A stretch of DNA of 64,000 nucleotides from Cylicocyclus nassatus (taxonomy: Eukaryota; Nematoda; Chromadorea; Rhabditida; Strongylidae): the NCBI GenBank assembly GCA_958299035.1, contig CATQJL010000305.1:28958040-29022039 (forward strand). Direction: 5' to 3'. The notes beneath the pieces were generated by a model. It worked only from the letters and a program-made list of their open reading frames with translations. It ran no database searches and was not told the origin of the DNA. A program made the translations under genes and the position numbers. Within the stretch, counting starts at the first letter, position 1; each line of letters starts with the position of its first letter. This document shows, in pieces, positions 12,167-27,100 of this stretch.

Positions 12167-15100
12167 ATGTGGGTTTTTCTCCTAGCTAGCCTGACCACTC
12201 TAGCCCCGACCTTCTCCAGCCTTTCATGTAAGCCCCGTGTCGGAGGAACCCCCGTACCACTTGGGGTGTTTATAAACAGTGCTCCGACGAAATCGCTGGA
12301 TAAAAAGCTCTTCGACGCTAAACCAGCCATTCAACTCGCGCTAAACTACATTCAAAATCATTCCTGCATTCTGGACGGGTTCAAGCTCGAGCTGATCTAT
12401 AAAGATACGAAGGTGAGCCGAGTGTTTTCTTGTTTTGCATCGTCTTCTTGTCGATTCAATTATGGCTCAGAGCATATCAGAAGCGTCTCGCTATTACTTT
12501 GTTATTTCCATAACTTCATATTCATTTGAAAAACTTCCTTTGATTGAAAGCATTTAGATACACTGATTTTGCTACCTTTGGTAATGTTTTCACGATTTTA
12601 CTATTATTTTTATTGTTTCCCATTGCTTAAAAATCTCATTAAACATACAACTATTTTTCTAAACTCTTCCTCTATCTTTCGTGCTTAGTTTTAAAGAGAT
12701 TTACAACTTTTAAAGAACCTCCGATATGAAATACAATTAATTCTTTGCTAACTTTAATTCATCCTTTGTTTTGATTTATCTGCAGAGGCTCCCATATGTT
12801 TCACATAACTTAGGTATCATAAACAACAGAAAGTGATAGAAATAGAATTTTTGTCGTTTGAGAATATTGCAAAATGACTAACATTTTCAAAATTATGTCC
12901 TACTTTATTTCCATCTCGCACCTTCTTTCAATCTCATTAGTAAGAAGGAAAAGCCGCGTAAAAATCATATTTTGCTGCTTTTCAAAGTTAAGAAGACTTA
13001 TCCAATTTTGAGCTAAAAATGTTTTTTTTTCGAATCGTAGTTTTGAGTAGACTTCTGAGAAAGACTAGTTGGAATAGATACAATTTTCCCCCAGTGTGAA
13101 AAGTTCTAGCTTTTCCATCATTTCCTTCACAATCTTTCCATTGGGATAAATAAAAATTTGAAATGCAGAAATAATGCTCACACTTGAGAATAGAGAGCAT
13201 AATGTTCCTCACAAGTGCATATTTTTTTTCTGTTTTTGAATGAATGATGTTTTTTGTGATGGTTCTACCAGTAAAAATTATGCTGCCTTCTAAAACTGAT
13301 TAGATATATTCAGATGCATTCTAGAAAAGTTTTTCTCTTACTCCTGTTAGTTGGACAGTAAGTTCCCAAGTCTCTGACATTTTTTTTATCTTTTGTGAGA
13401 GACTTGCTAGAGGAAATATAATTTTCTCACGCTATCGAAAAGATCGAACTCTTCTCACCATTTTCCATTAGGCGAGTGAAAACTTCGAGGGGGTGAAAAA
13501 AAGTTACGTACTTGAGAAGCGAGAACTCTGCTGCCTTAAAACTCATGAATGTCTTAGCTGAGGAAATAATTAACTGTCATGCAATTCTGAACACATTTAA
13601 CAATACTTTTTTCTTCAACTACTCGATTTCAAATCATGTTGTTGACTCAGCGTTTTTTCGTTTATTTTAAGTAAAATGATATAAGAGAATAAAAGTAATA
13701 AAGCTTTTACAACATTCATCAAGTATGTAAGATAGTTGCAAAACCTCCTTTATCATTGATGTCATGTTACCTTGAAGTTGAAATTTTATCCATATTTTCC
13801 ACAAGATAACTATTAAATCTTATAGTTATCAAGACTAACTAACTTTAGATTTACAATCTAACATTTTCATTGTTACTCTAGCTTATTTTTGTACTTAGAT
13901 TCTTATGCGATTTTGTTTTGTGTAGTATTGATGATCTTATCTAGTTATTGTTATGTAAAATGTATTTGAAACCGAGATATTTTTCTGAATAAAGAGACAA
14001 GTCCTAATTTTGGAAAATAACATCTGGATAGAAAGGATGCCGATAGCTCATTTTATAAATAATTGAGATTATAACAAAAAGAGTCGGATTTTTTCACGTC
14101 GCATAGGGCTTGGTATGCAGTAAATTTCAGCAAGAGTTGACGCTTTGTATTTTTGCTCGTAAATGCTTGATTTATGGGTTCCGAGCATATGGAGGATATT
14201 ATGCGGCAACCTTCAAATTTTGCAGTTCTAAAAGGAATTTTTCAAGGGTGCTTTATGTGAACAATATGCTACATTGAGATATTTGAGCTGCACTAGTGAA
14301 ATTCGAGCACTTAAAAGCTCAATCAACCTTTTTCTTACATATTTCCTTTGAAAAGCTCACCCATTAATCACAAAATATTCTGGTCAAACCCCTTCTTTTA
14401 AGCTTCTTAATGTCACCGATTTCAAAGCGCAAATGTCGAAAACAAAAGTGCTGCCTGTTCGCACATACTACTGATTTTAATTATTTACCACTATTCACTC
14501 AAATGGTACTATAAATCAGAAGCGAGCGCTTGTTGAAGCTGCAAAAGCGCTAAGCACTCTAATGCCATTTCGAATGCAATGAAAAGCACGTTTATTGGAA
14601 TTGTGGGTTACGGTGGCAACAATTTCGTGTAGCTGAAGGTTGATGAAACAGGAAATTTTTGAATACTTCCATGTGACTTTGTGATGTAACAATGGAAAAA
14701 CGATAACCTCTAAGAGAATGAATGGAAATTTTACAAAATTTATTAGAAAAATAGTAACGTATGAAAGTGAAATTTTGAAGTTTGATTTTAGAAAAATCAT
14801 TCGGTTACTTCGTTTTTTTTACAAAACTGCCCGAATATTGATTTCCTTTTCACAAAGTCAAAAATCATGTGGTCAAAAAAATCATCGAAGATTTAATAAA
14901 AATTTGGTAGAATGCTCTGTTTTGAAGAACTCGTTGCAGATTTAGCAACCTTATATCTTTTCTTGAAAAAATTTTTGTTACAGATTTCACGAAAATTATT
15001 TTCCTATTTGTGCGTTCGCAGATAATTTTTCATTGAGCAGCATAAAAACATATACCTTTCAATCTCTTTATTTCCACATTTAGCTATCGATTACTTTTTA

Positions 15101-18100
15101 TTTTTGTTTCAATAATTTTACCTATTTGATTTTTGATTTTTTTTTATAACTCAGAGCACAGAGAACTCTAGTCATAAAAATCCTTTCGTAATCCAGATTT
15201 TGGCATCATTCCAACTATACAAAAAAATTGGTGTCCAATTTTGAAACTTTCTTTTTTTTCTAAATAATGCTCAAACGCAGTGCATTTTCCAGCAATTCAA
15301 TAAATTTTTTTTTCTGGAAATCCTCTATTCTATAAATCTCATTTGGAAAAGAAAGCAATAAAGGTTTTCTTTCAAGGAAAATCCCGTTCCATTGTTTGTT
15401 CAACTAGTGCAAACGCGTTCGTCTCCGGGTTTTATCTGATCTCTCCAAGCTCGTAGAAGAGATCAAGGTAAAACTCGGCTATGCTCCGTCCACATTATAT
15501 CCCGGAAATTCAAAGAAGCTGCAAAATTCAGAAAATAACTTCACTTTTTTTGTTTATTAGATTTTCTGCAGCACAGCTCTCCATTGCGCGCGCGTGATAG
15601 CTGAACATTCGCGTTTTTCCTATGACATTCGCAAAATGTGCCGAGTCTCCGTCGAGAACTGTCAGTTTTTCATGCGAATGACGTAATCAAGTAATCTGCT
15701 AAGGCTCTCATATGCAGCAGTTATTATATATGCAATGGGTTCTGCGATGATGAAGAGTACATATGCTTGTGTGTGGGAGAGAGAATTCGAGTTGTCGCGC
15801 ACTTTCGCAGAAGTGGTGCGTGCCCCACCCCCCCCCCCCCCAAAAAAAATAAGCGGAAAACTTTTCAAAAGTGCTCGTATGAGTTAAAAAATATTTATCC
15901 TGAAGTTTCAGAGATAAGGCTTTCCATTAGATAATTCCGCACTTATCTCATATATTTCAGGGAGTTATAATGGAAAGAAAACGAACTTATGTATAGGGCG
16001 GACTTATCTAAAGGGCCTTATCTCAGTCCAAAAGCGGATTTATCTGTAAGATTTTAGGGTAATTAACTGTTATAGCAGATGAGTCTAATTAGATAAAGTA
16101 TTATCGAAAAGTTCTCACAGTCAGATTGGCTTTGTTGAACACTTTTAAAAACGCGGCTCAAACCACGCCTACTCTCCAAAATTTCAAGTTTACAAGCTTG
16201 CAAGAAGCAAAAAGATTAAAATTTTTGAAGTCTGCAGCCGACCCTAACCCCCTCCCCTCCCAAGATTCTGTATCCCGCAAAAAAATTTCAGCTATTATTT
16301 CTTCGCAGACTTGAAAAGTAATTGACAGTCATTTTTTAGTCATTTTTTCTGGTTTTCTACACTTTTTAGTTTTGAGAAACTTATGAATTTGCCATAAAAT
16401 TGTGAAAAACGCGAAGCTTTTATTCCCTAAGATTTTGTTGTTTTGAAGCTTCAGCGAGTTTTGGAGAAATATTCTTTTAACAAGGATAACCTTTTCTAAA
16501 ATTTCTTGTCTTTTTTTTTACAGTTCGGGGTATCGAAGTCTTTTCGGATAGTTGCAGATGGGTGAAAACAACGCAAAGCTTTTTTGCATTTGAAATTTTT
16601 GAAGTTCGAAGCCACTGAAAATATAACATTTTTCCTTTAGGAAAACCAAGTTTTTTTTCAGGATTTTGAGGATAGAATTTTCTTTGTAGAGCTCTTGTGT
16701 GGATTAATAGTAAGTCTATAGAACAAGTCTTTTCCATTTTTATCAAAGCCTAGTATCAACAAGTTTCTCAGATTTAATTAGAGGATCTTTCTGAATGTTT
16801 CATAGAATAGTCAAGAGATAGAGAGTAAAGCTCACTTGCCTCCAATCTTTACCCCTTAAAAAATGTGAAAAAACAATTCCCTTTAGTGAATCTGCTGTCT
16901 TAATCTGATGATTTGTTGTTTGCCTTTTTTCTCTATGACTGCATCTGTTTAAATGCCAGTAAAGCATCTTTCTTCCAAAATGTCTTCCATGGAAAACAAA
17001 TGCTCTTCTACCTCCTCCGACCAAAAAGCAGAAGTGCAAGAAGAACAGATTCTATTGACTGCTTGGGACAATTGTATTAGAAGGGCATGCAAGACGAACG
17101 ACAGCGATCGTCATCTAATCACTTTTTTGTCCTTTCATGCGATTTCTCAGATTCCATTGCTTCCAGAAAAGGTCCCCCCATATAACTATGACCGAAATCT
17201 GCCAGGGATAGAGGGATGGTTGCTAAGTGACAACATGATTTCGGGAACTGGAATATAATAAATGAGATAATGGAATGACGCTAATGAATGTTCTCATTTC
17301 CTTTAGCAGCACTCAAAAAGCCTTAATTTTGGTTTTTTACTCCTATAACAATATGTGGCAATAAAAGCGAATTATAATTATGAAAGCTATGGAGAGATTT
17401 TGATATGGACAGGTAAAGCGTTTCATGTTTAGAGGGAGAACAAGGTTGCTAGAGTTGAAAAGTGTCACACATTTTTGTCAGAAGAGTTTCCGAAAGTTCC
17501 TAACAAGCAGGTTTATACTTAACTGATGTACGAAAATGTCAAGGGTGCTCCTCAATTTTGAATTGCCTCAAATCTCATTTTCTTATGAATGTAAATTATA
17601 CATACAAACATTCATTGGATACTATGTCTGTTACGTGTGGTTCATTGTTTCAAACATAAGAACATATCAAAAACTTAGAAAAGTTGTTTCCGAACAGGAC
17701 GAGTTTCAGGTGTTCAACCTACATAGCCTATAATACCACATCTAATTGAATTTTTGAGTATTTCATAGTTAATTTTGGAGATCCCAGTAAATAATTTTCT
17801 TGTCAGTCTGTATCACCGCGGTAAGGGGACCATAATTTTTCTTTAAGTTTACTAAGCACATAATTTTTTCCTCTGGAAAAGGTGTCGGATCGGACGGTCT
17901 ATTAGAACAGGAGATTGAATTTGTATAACTTTGGTGGATGACAAGACCGAAAAATATCGATTTTTTGCATCTGAGGAACTAATGCTGTGAAGGCTTGGAG
18001 AAAGCTTAGAGACCTTAATTAAATAAGGGTTTTTCTGTTGTTTGTTCTTCGTTAATTTTCCAAAAATTAGAGTATATTTGGTGCAGCACATGCACTGTTC

Positions 18101-21100
18101 AGTTGCTGGGTATGTTATAGGTGTGTATAAACTGCTTGTCAAAGGTTATAAATTTAAAGTGGAAATATTTCTTTCTACTAGGTTGTCCCATAAATTTTTT
18201 CATATTCGGACCTTCAATTCGATTTTTCTCAGGAACTACAGCACCTAGTAGGCTGCAAATTTTTGGCAGTAATTCTGAGCGAATAAGCTATATAATCACC
18301 TACTTGCGGGGAAAGAAGTGATACAGGCAAAGTTTGAAAATTGAGCGCATTATTTTTTTCTTGGTTTCTAACCATCAGAAAAATGCAGCAAGTGCATTTA
18401 TAAATATCCGATGAGGAGAGTATATGCATGAAAAAATAGGAAATTTGCAGAGCTGTTTTGAACTGAGATATGATGATTTTCGTTTTTTCGCAAATTCGGG
18501 AAAATTTTTTATTTTGGTTTGGAGCATGTTGCGGATTGGACTTGGTGCGAACTTTTGAATGCCATCTTGTAGAGCTTACTTTGATCTATCGAATGGTACC
18601 CTGCAATTTATCAGGAGTTCAAGAAGAACTGATTTAAATCGTTGAAAAGTCAGGTATGAAAAGACTTATGGGACAACCTAATATTTCTTACTATTTTTCG
18701 TCACTGAAAAGTTATTATTTTTCTCTGAAACTCTGACTTTCGTTCCTTACTCACTTCCTTTACACCCATGAGCATGACAATCTCCATTCTGAGACTCGAA
18801 CTGCTTTTGCATGGAGCTACTGGAGTTAGTCGATATAGAAGGCAATAAAACTTTACATCATTTTTCATGAGACAACATTGTCGTTACATGTAACGACTGG
18901 CGTTCAATGGCCCCAGTAGATTAGTGACGTGTATGGATACTGAGCTATGTTGTCGAGAACTAGCAGAAGAAGTGGAATGAAGCAGGGTAGGAAGAATGGG
19001 AGTTGCAACAATTGGATTAGGGCTAAAGTCATTTATTCTTTGAAGAAGTGCAATCAAATATGCATAAACACGACTATAGTGCGTTATGATTAGGGCAGCA
19101 CAGAACTGAAGCAAAAAAAAACATCGTAAAAATAATATATCGCATATTTTTGTTAAACTGAGTTCAATGTTTCAAGACTTTTCTTATCTTTTGTTTATTG
19201 TAAGATTCATAGCCATTTCAACACATGCAGAAACAGAACTTCACCGCAAATGCTGTCGGCGCTCTCATCTCGCATACTCTCTCATTACTTTAACTGTCTG
19301 CTGTCTCTCTTTAATACATACTAAATCAATTTCTTTTCTTTCTAAATCAATCATTTTCTTCTCATCAAACGCAACGCAACATTCTTTGCGTGCGATGAAT
19401 CACCTACAGTTTCTTAACCTGTAGCTTCATTATCGTATCAAAATAAAATTGTCGGCCTTTGTGTCCGATTGATTTTAAATATTATGATTTGATTATCTAA
19501 ATTTATGTATTTAGTTATTTATTTTCATACGCTTAAAGATATTTTGATGTAAAAAACATATAACATGTATTTGATCTATGGAAATCAGTGAGTGCATAAT
19601 CTATTAGCAAGTAAATAAAAACTCCATAAGATAAGTTCTAATTTCATGTATTTAAAAAAAAACAAATCAAAATTTTCTGAAAATTCTTAAAAAATCTGCA
19701 AATCGTTTCACTTTAGTGTAAGACATCACTGGGTATGAAAGCCTTGTTCGACTTTATCGCATCTCGTCCACGGCCTGTAGCGTTATTGGGAGGAATGTGT
19801 ACAGAGGTTAGTGATTTACTATTATTTCCGGTTTCAAGCAAGCTATAAATCATGTCAAAATTCGGAAAAAACGCTAGATTTGAAATACGTTTCCGGTTCT
19901 CTTATTTTGTCACAATCGATTAACACATTGACGACAACGTGACCCACATGGTGGGTCATGCAATGACTGCCACGTGGGACAATGTGACCCACATGGTAGG
20001 TCACAGCTTGAATTTTGTTGAAATGACTGCTATCTTGGACTACAATCGTTTCAGAAGTTCTCTTACGCTCCGATCCTAGAAAATACTTTTGCGTTTCTCA
20101 TCCGCTTCATAAGATTATAGTAGGTATACTGTAACTGACGATCTCCATGATTTTAGCTTAAAATTTTTGACTTATCCGTGACAGGCATTGTCCCACGAGG
20201 CAGACAACCAAAAACGCGCGCTGTCGTCAACGTGTTAATATGCGCCTTTCGACCGTCTCCCTCGGTAGCACACCATGTCTGTCGCATAGAAAATGTATTA
20301 TAGTAAAATTGTTAAAGGACGCGCTAAGCTACCATTTCATTTTTTTCTATATTCACCCAGAAACTCGTATTCTTACATTGAAAATCTTCTTGAGTTACCA
20401 GAACAAGCCTCACGCTTTCTTCTTAAACTTCGCATGTGTACTACCTACTATGGAATGTCTTATCTAGGTAAACGAACCACTGGCAATGGCCCTCAAATAT
20501 TGGCAGATCGTCCAGCTAAGTTATGCTGAAACTCACGCAAAATTTGGTACTGCTGACTCGCAAGAGGTAAGTATCTTTATTTTCAAATGAAAAAAAATGA
20601 CCGTTGAGGTTTTTGTCGCTGGCCTTGGCGCTAACTTGGTATTACAATTTGTCGGGATTTTTTGTTCAGCTTTGAAGAGTACTTTTTAATTTTTTTTTCC
20701 AGAAGCGGTTAGTAATAAAGCATACTTGATCAAAGGATGAGTGAGTCTGTTAGGTTCTTGTCCTGAAACTGTTTCTACTAATGAGAGAGCATGAGAATTC
20801 GGATGGGTATGAGAAAAAAGAAAAGGTATGAAACCTTTGATCAAGTATGCTTTATTACTAACCGCTTCTGGAAAAAAAATTAAAAAGTACTCTTCAAACC
20901 TTTGCATGTACGAACCTTACAGAGATAATATTATCTCAAAATTAGATAGGTAAAATTTTTGTTGTATTAGATTGTCCGGAAAATAATGTCGCATCGTGTT
21001 TTAACTTGCAATATCGCAGCAGGGTGCGCACGAAAGTAGGTAGGTGGGTATAGATCAGATCAAGCTCTACAAAATGAATCTCGTACCTTCGCACCATGCT

Positions 21101-24100
21101 TGGTTTGCATGAAGTTTGAAGCTAAATTTCATAAGGCACTAAAGGTCCAAAAAAACAAAAAATATCGTATCTCCGTTCAGAAAAGTCCTGGGAACCCTTA
21201 ACTTGCTCACGCATGGACTCACTATACGAGACACTTGTGGTATGCACATTTTCGCGGCTTTTCCATGGTTGAAAAGTGAGAAAACGAAATTTGACAGTTT
21301 TTTGCCAAAACAATCCTTTGTTTACCATTAACGTCCTATTGCTTACTTAAAATTCAGCATGATTCGAATGTTTAGATCTCTAAATTTCTTTTACTCCCAC
21401 AGCTTCTTCAGTACCTGAATTTTTTTCTGAATTTGCAGTCCAAATTTTCAAATCCTATTTTGTGCCTAATATCCGTATCATAACTTAAGATGAATTGGTT
21501 CGTTGAAGTGATAATTCGTTAAAGTCTCCAGTTTTTACAAGGCCTTGTTTTCGACATGGTCTCAGGTGATGAGTTTAGTGCTTTAAAGCCTAGATTTTCT
21601 CGTTGTACTCAGTGTTGAGCAGCAAGGAAGACTGATCTACCACTTCTCAATAACGTAAAAATCTGCTCTAAAGTACCAGTTTGTCACTTTGAGAAAACGA
21701 GAGTTCGTAAAAAGTGTGAAATTTTGAGACTTGAAAAGGTACATATTTCATCATTTTGGGCTTTACTAGGGCCTCGTCAGTCTACCAAAGTCTTTCTTCG
21801 CATGCGTACATTCGTATAATTTTCATTCCACAAACGTAATTCATTTTCGTGAAACGCAATACCTCGTCCGGTGGCCGGCTGATCGAGCGCGGCTGCCGGC
21901 CGCTTGCCAGCCGCCGCATCTGATGTGAAGAAGATAAGCGGCATGATTGAACGCCTAAGTGAATCAAGCGCCAGACTGGCGCTAAGCTCACATTCTGCTC
22001 TCCTTCTGCTCGACAGCGAAACCAGCAAAGAATTGCGTCTGCCAGGGATAGAGGGGTTTTCTCGCATTTAATAGTGCGCGCAACCTAAAAACGGCTTCTG
22101 ATTTGCAATGCAGGTGTGACATTGGTGTGGAGTCGACGAAGCGGTGTCTATGAATAATTGAGAATTTTCCGTGAATGCTAGGGTGGGAAGTTTTATCGGG
22201 GAAAGGTTGCTGAAAGGAGAGCATTGGTGTGTGAGAAAGGGGACAGGGTACGAGCGAGGTAAGCTTTACAAACGAATTGAACTCGTCTGGAAGATCGAGG
22301 CAGTAAGATAAAGGCAAACGCAAAACTCCATCAAACTTGAAATTTTTTAAGAAAAAAGAATAGTCCTACTTCTGAAGAATCTTCCAAAACCCATTCTCTA
22401 TGAGTTTCATGCGTAGCGAACATGAAAATTTATTTCAGGGTTTGGTGAGAAGGGGAGGGGGGGGGGAAGGTAGTTCTGATTACGCTCTTGGAGAAATCTT
22501 GGGACACTTCCAACAAGTTTGTAATTATGATCTTCTAAAACGGAATCATGTTCTGAAAAAAGATTTCTTGAGCATGAGAAAGGCTACAATTAGGAATCTT
22601 TTTCATAATGGTGATGAAATATACGAAGAACATGAATTCATTCTACCTTACATGATGGAATGATTTATTTGCATAATTCAGTATTATTTGTGTACTTTAT
22701 GAAGTTACTGCTAACAGGTTGCGGAAAAGAAGGGGGGGGGGGGGCGGGGGAGTACAAGTATGGCGAATCTATTTTTACTAATCTTAATAAGGAGGTTTTC
22801 TTCTTTACTCGTGGTTGACATACAGAGTTTCTACTTGAGGCTTTGCCCTATAAAATCTACAAAACTTTACTTGGGCATACATATGTTCAAGGCTATAATA
22901 TTAGGTTGTTCCGAAAGTTCTTTCCATTTTTTTCAACTTATCACAAAAACACGTGGAATGAAGTTAGAGGAACGCTTCAGGCACTATTCGACGCAGCTTT
23001 TCTTCCTCTTTTCAAGTGTCGTATTCCTGTGCTGCTTGCTCTTGTGTTCAGTGAGATAATGGCCGAAATTTCGCACCCATGGTTTTTACCATGTCCAAAT
23101 TTGGCAATTTTTCACAATCTTCTTTTTTGAATTTTATGAAAGCTCTGATAGCAGTCAGATAGAGCAAACAAAGTCCAATTTAATGCAATTTTTCGCCGTT
23201 TATAGCTAGCTTTAAAATTTTTTTTAGAATTATTTTTCTGATGCTATCAAATTCCACTTTTGGGGACGCCAAGAGCCATTGAACATAAGACGGCGCACAA
23301 CTAGGTGTCATTCGATGCAGCTTTTCCTTCTCTTTCTAATGAATGTATTTCCTTTCTAATTTGCGGGGTCTTTGGCTATAAAGTTTCCGTAATTCTTGAT
23401 TTTGAACCCGCCCCAGCCTATACACGTAAAATGCAAAACCTTATATTTACAAGCGGTAAGCGCTCAGTTGCTTTGTAAAAATTGTGGATAATCGTAACTG
23501 ACTTTAAAAAGCTTCAAAATCCGTATACTTGCCAGTGTTCGGGGCGTTTCTGTATTTTGGGACTTTGCAAAAGTGAAGACTTCTGACAAAATCATCTCAA
23601 GAAACACTGAAAAGCCAGCTGGGTTTGCCAAAAAAATGTATTGCATTGCAATTCGTTTACTCTATTTGACTGCTATCAAAGCTTCTCCGAAAGTTACAAA
23701 TGAAGATTGTGAAAAATTGCCAAACTTGGACATGGTAAAAACCATGTGTTCAAAATTACGGCGATTATCTCAGTGATCACAAGAGTAAGCGACATGGGAA
23801 TATGACTACTAGAAAGAGGAAGAAACGCTGCGTCGGATAGTGCCTAAAGCGTTTCCCTATCTTCATTCCACGTGTTTTTATGATAGGTTAGAAAAACGGA
23901 AAGAACTTTCGGAACGACCTGATATAATGATTTTTCCCTTCTCCTTTCTTCTTCCCTCTCAAGGAAATGATTTTCCTTCATTGCCCAAATTTTATATGAA
24001 CTTGTCCTTTCCAGCTCTACCCTACATTTTTCCGTATCGTACCTGGTGACCGTAATCTCAACAATGCCCGATGTCGACTCATCAATCACTTTGGTTGGAA

Positions 24101-27100
24101 GAAAGTTGGAACGCTCAAGCAGAGTGATGAGCCTCGTCATGCTCTGGTATGTTCTTTGAATTTCAACTTATTGAGCCAAAGTGAGGTTTGCTCGTTTGTG
24201 GAAGTTTCGCGACGGGTGCATGAATTGTTAATTGCCGATTCATAATGTGCAAAGAGGGAAGAGTTCTCGAGCAAACATTGGCCGCAAAGCTTTCAATTCG
24301 AGGACTACTCATTATATGCGGGAGAGAGAAGCTAAATTCGACGAAACTGCAGAACGAGCTAGTATCAAGCTAGAGCAGATTTATTTATTTATCTAATACT
24401 TATTATTTGAGTACTTACGGAGTGGGCCAAAAACGCCAAAACGTCGATAAAATTTTCGCGGATCACTTTCAAAAGCAAAATTAAAACTGTAGGAATGAGT
24501 AAAATAATTGAAGCTTTGGTTCCGTCCGTCGTTTATAAAGTTTCACTGATTCTGTACATATAAGCAAATGTTTTTCTATCAGGAAGTTCGCAGAAATCTA
24601 GGGGGTGGGGGGCGGGAAGACGACAGAAAGATCTAGAGAAAGTTGGGGCTTCTTTCCAAATCTGGAAAGACTCTATGAAAATTTTTTCGGGATCTCTCTA
24701 TATGTACATAGCAGTGGCGGTCCCAGGGTTTCGGACCGGAGGGAGGACAAAAATTTTTATCAAATGAAGGTGCGTGGCGTTAGCCGCGCACTCCGAAAAT
24801 TTTTTTGGGGTGCTTCTCAAAATTTTTGAGGGTCCCCAACCAATAAAATCTGGAAAAAAGGGGAAAAACCCGCCCCCACCCCTCGGTCCGCCATTGTACA
24901 TAGGAACTGTCTTTGAAATGATGATTTCTTAGAGCTAAAAAAACTGTTTTTTATGGCGGCTTCAAGGGTCGCCGGTGGGAGGGAGGGGATGGGGGAGGGG
25001 GGAAGGGATGGAAGAGAATTTTTTTTTAGGTAAGAAGGCTGGCCAGCTTTGACTTCGAGAAAACACTTGGAAAGCCATTGAGTTTTTTTAGCAAAAAAAT
25101 TTTTCTCACAAAGTTGATTTGCGTTCTAAAACTTCTACCAAATCAGATTTACTGTTTAAAAGCAGAGACTTCTCTCATAGCTACATACCCTTTTGATCTT
25201 GTAAAAACCTTAGAAGTGGAGACATGTTTTGGGAGAAGATTGGGGGGGGGGATTAATGCTTCCTCGCCGTGCCTTCCTTTCTGTGAGCATAAGAAGGCTA
25301 CATATTCATGAAGACTTGCTTAACTTTCAGTTTCCAATTTTTCAGCCCCACGAATCGCTAACCACCAAACTCGAGCATGGCTATGGCATTAGAGTTCTCT
25401 ACACAGCTGGTGTAACCAAGCACGAGATGGACAACATCGGCAACGAATTGAATGAGCTCAAGGTAAACGCAATTTCTTCGCCGTTTCTCCGTCCATTTAT
25501 GACTCGGGGCTCTGTTTTGCTTCGGCTCTCAAAGCAAATTGAGTGGAGCATGTCGCAAGCGTTGTCGGGAATGAGATAAGCAAGAAAAGCCAAAGTCCCT
25601 AAGGGTTCGTCTTCGCCGACGGCGACACCCACGGACATGCATAGTGTCACCAAAACTGAAAGATATGCGCACTTATGGCAGCTCGAAGTGATGGAGGGGG
25701 AAAAAAGGACTTTGACAGGGAGAGGCAGTTTGCGAAGAAATTTCGGGATGGCTTGAACATACCAGATTCTACAACTATTTTCATTTTTCTGTTATGATGA
25801 TAGAACTGATACTGTAGGAAAGTTTTGAATAATATAATCGTTCACAAAAACATAATCTTGTTTCTTTGCTTGTGATCCTGCGAAATGGCTTGGTAAACGA
25901 TGATTTGATTCTAAAATTAACATTTCCAGAAAGCAGCTTATCACTAATTCAATAACGAGAAAGTATTCATCTAAGTGTCCAAATGGTGCAACTGAATTGA
26001 AAAGCCAAAGCATAGCTAAAGGTTTTCACCAAAACTCCATGTAATGTAGTGCTTGAGTGAACGGTACTTATGTACAGTAAGCTTTATTTTGTTAATTGCT
26101 TGTAACCCTTGACATTCCCAAAGTTATTGTCATGAAGTAGTGATATGGTTGCCACAGAGATTGAATGGTCCAAATCTCTGAAGTATCAAAGGATCTCGCA
26201 TGCTCTTGGAATTTCTACGGTAAACCTACAGAAACGAAATGTAACCGATTAGGACCGAATTTTATAATGTATCCAAGATGGAATCCTCTTCAGTATGGCA
26301 TGTACGCTGTAACGTCGGTTTAGCCGAACAAGACCAACAGAATTCAACCAAAATAGTTATTTGCCATTCTTGAGGCTTTCTCAGTAAAGAATTCTATATG
26401 GACTTTATGCACCCTTATAGCTTTCTTGTTGTATTAGGTTGAGTCAAAAGTAATGAGAACTTTAGTTTCCCATTTCGAACTTTCCGCAACTCGTGTAGAA
26501 TAGCGATAGATTAGCACCCTGAAATATATAAAACGCAGCTTTTCTTTCTCTTCTCAGCAGTGGGGCCAATCGCCCAGTTGACTTCTTAGTTGTCGAAAAA
26601 ACTTCCCAAATTTTGAACCCGTCATTTTTGCTTTCCTTGAAGTTTTCGAACAAATTTGATAACATAAAGACAAAGCAAGCCCTGCTTGATGCGAATTACT
26701 ATTTAGGTATTTCGAAACTAGCATTTTGAGGCCTTTTAAACTCATTTTTGCAAAAGCCCCAGATTTTCAAAAAATGGTTCAAAACAAAAATGCTTTAAAC
26801 CCTACAAAATCTTTCGAATTTGAGAGCTTCGAAAATAGCTTATCATCAAACCTTTCTGATTGATGGTAATCAAGGTAGGTTCTGCAAGGTAATCAAGCGT
26901 TTAACGCTTCAAATTACCACAATCTAAAATTTTTTGAAAAATTTGAAAAAACCATAGATTTTGAACGGAAAGCGCTTTGTCTTCAAGATTTCTGCAAATA
27001 TTTCAGCAATTACAAAGTGATTTGGTTGATATATCTATCGGAAAGAGAAAGAAAAACAGTGTCGGACACCGTTTAGAGCACTTGCTTATACACATTCTAC

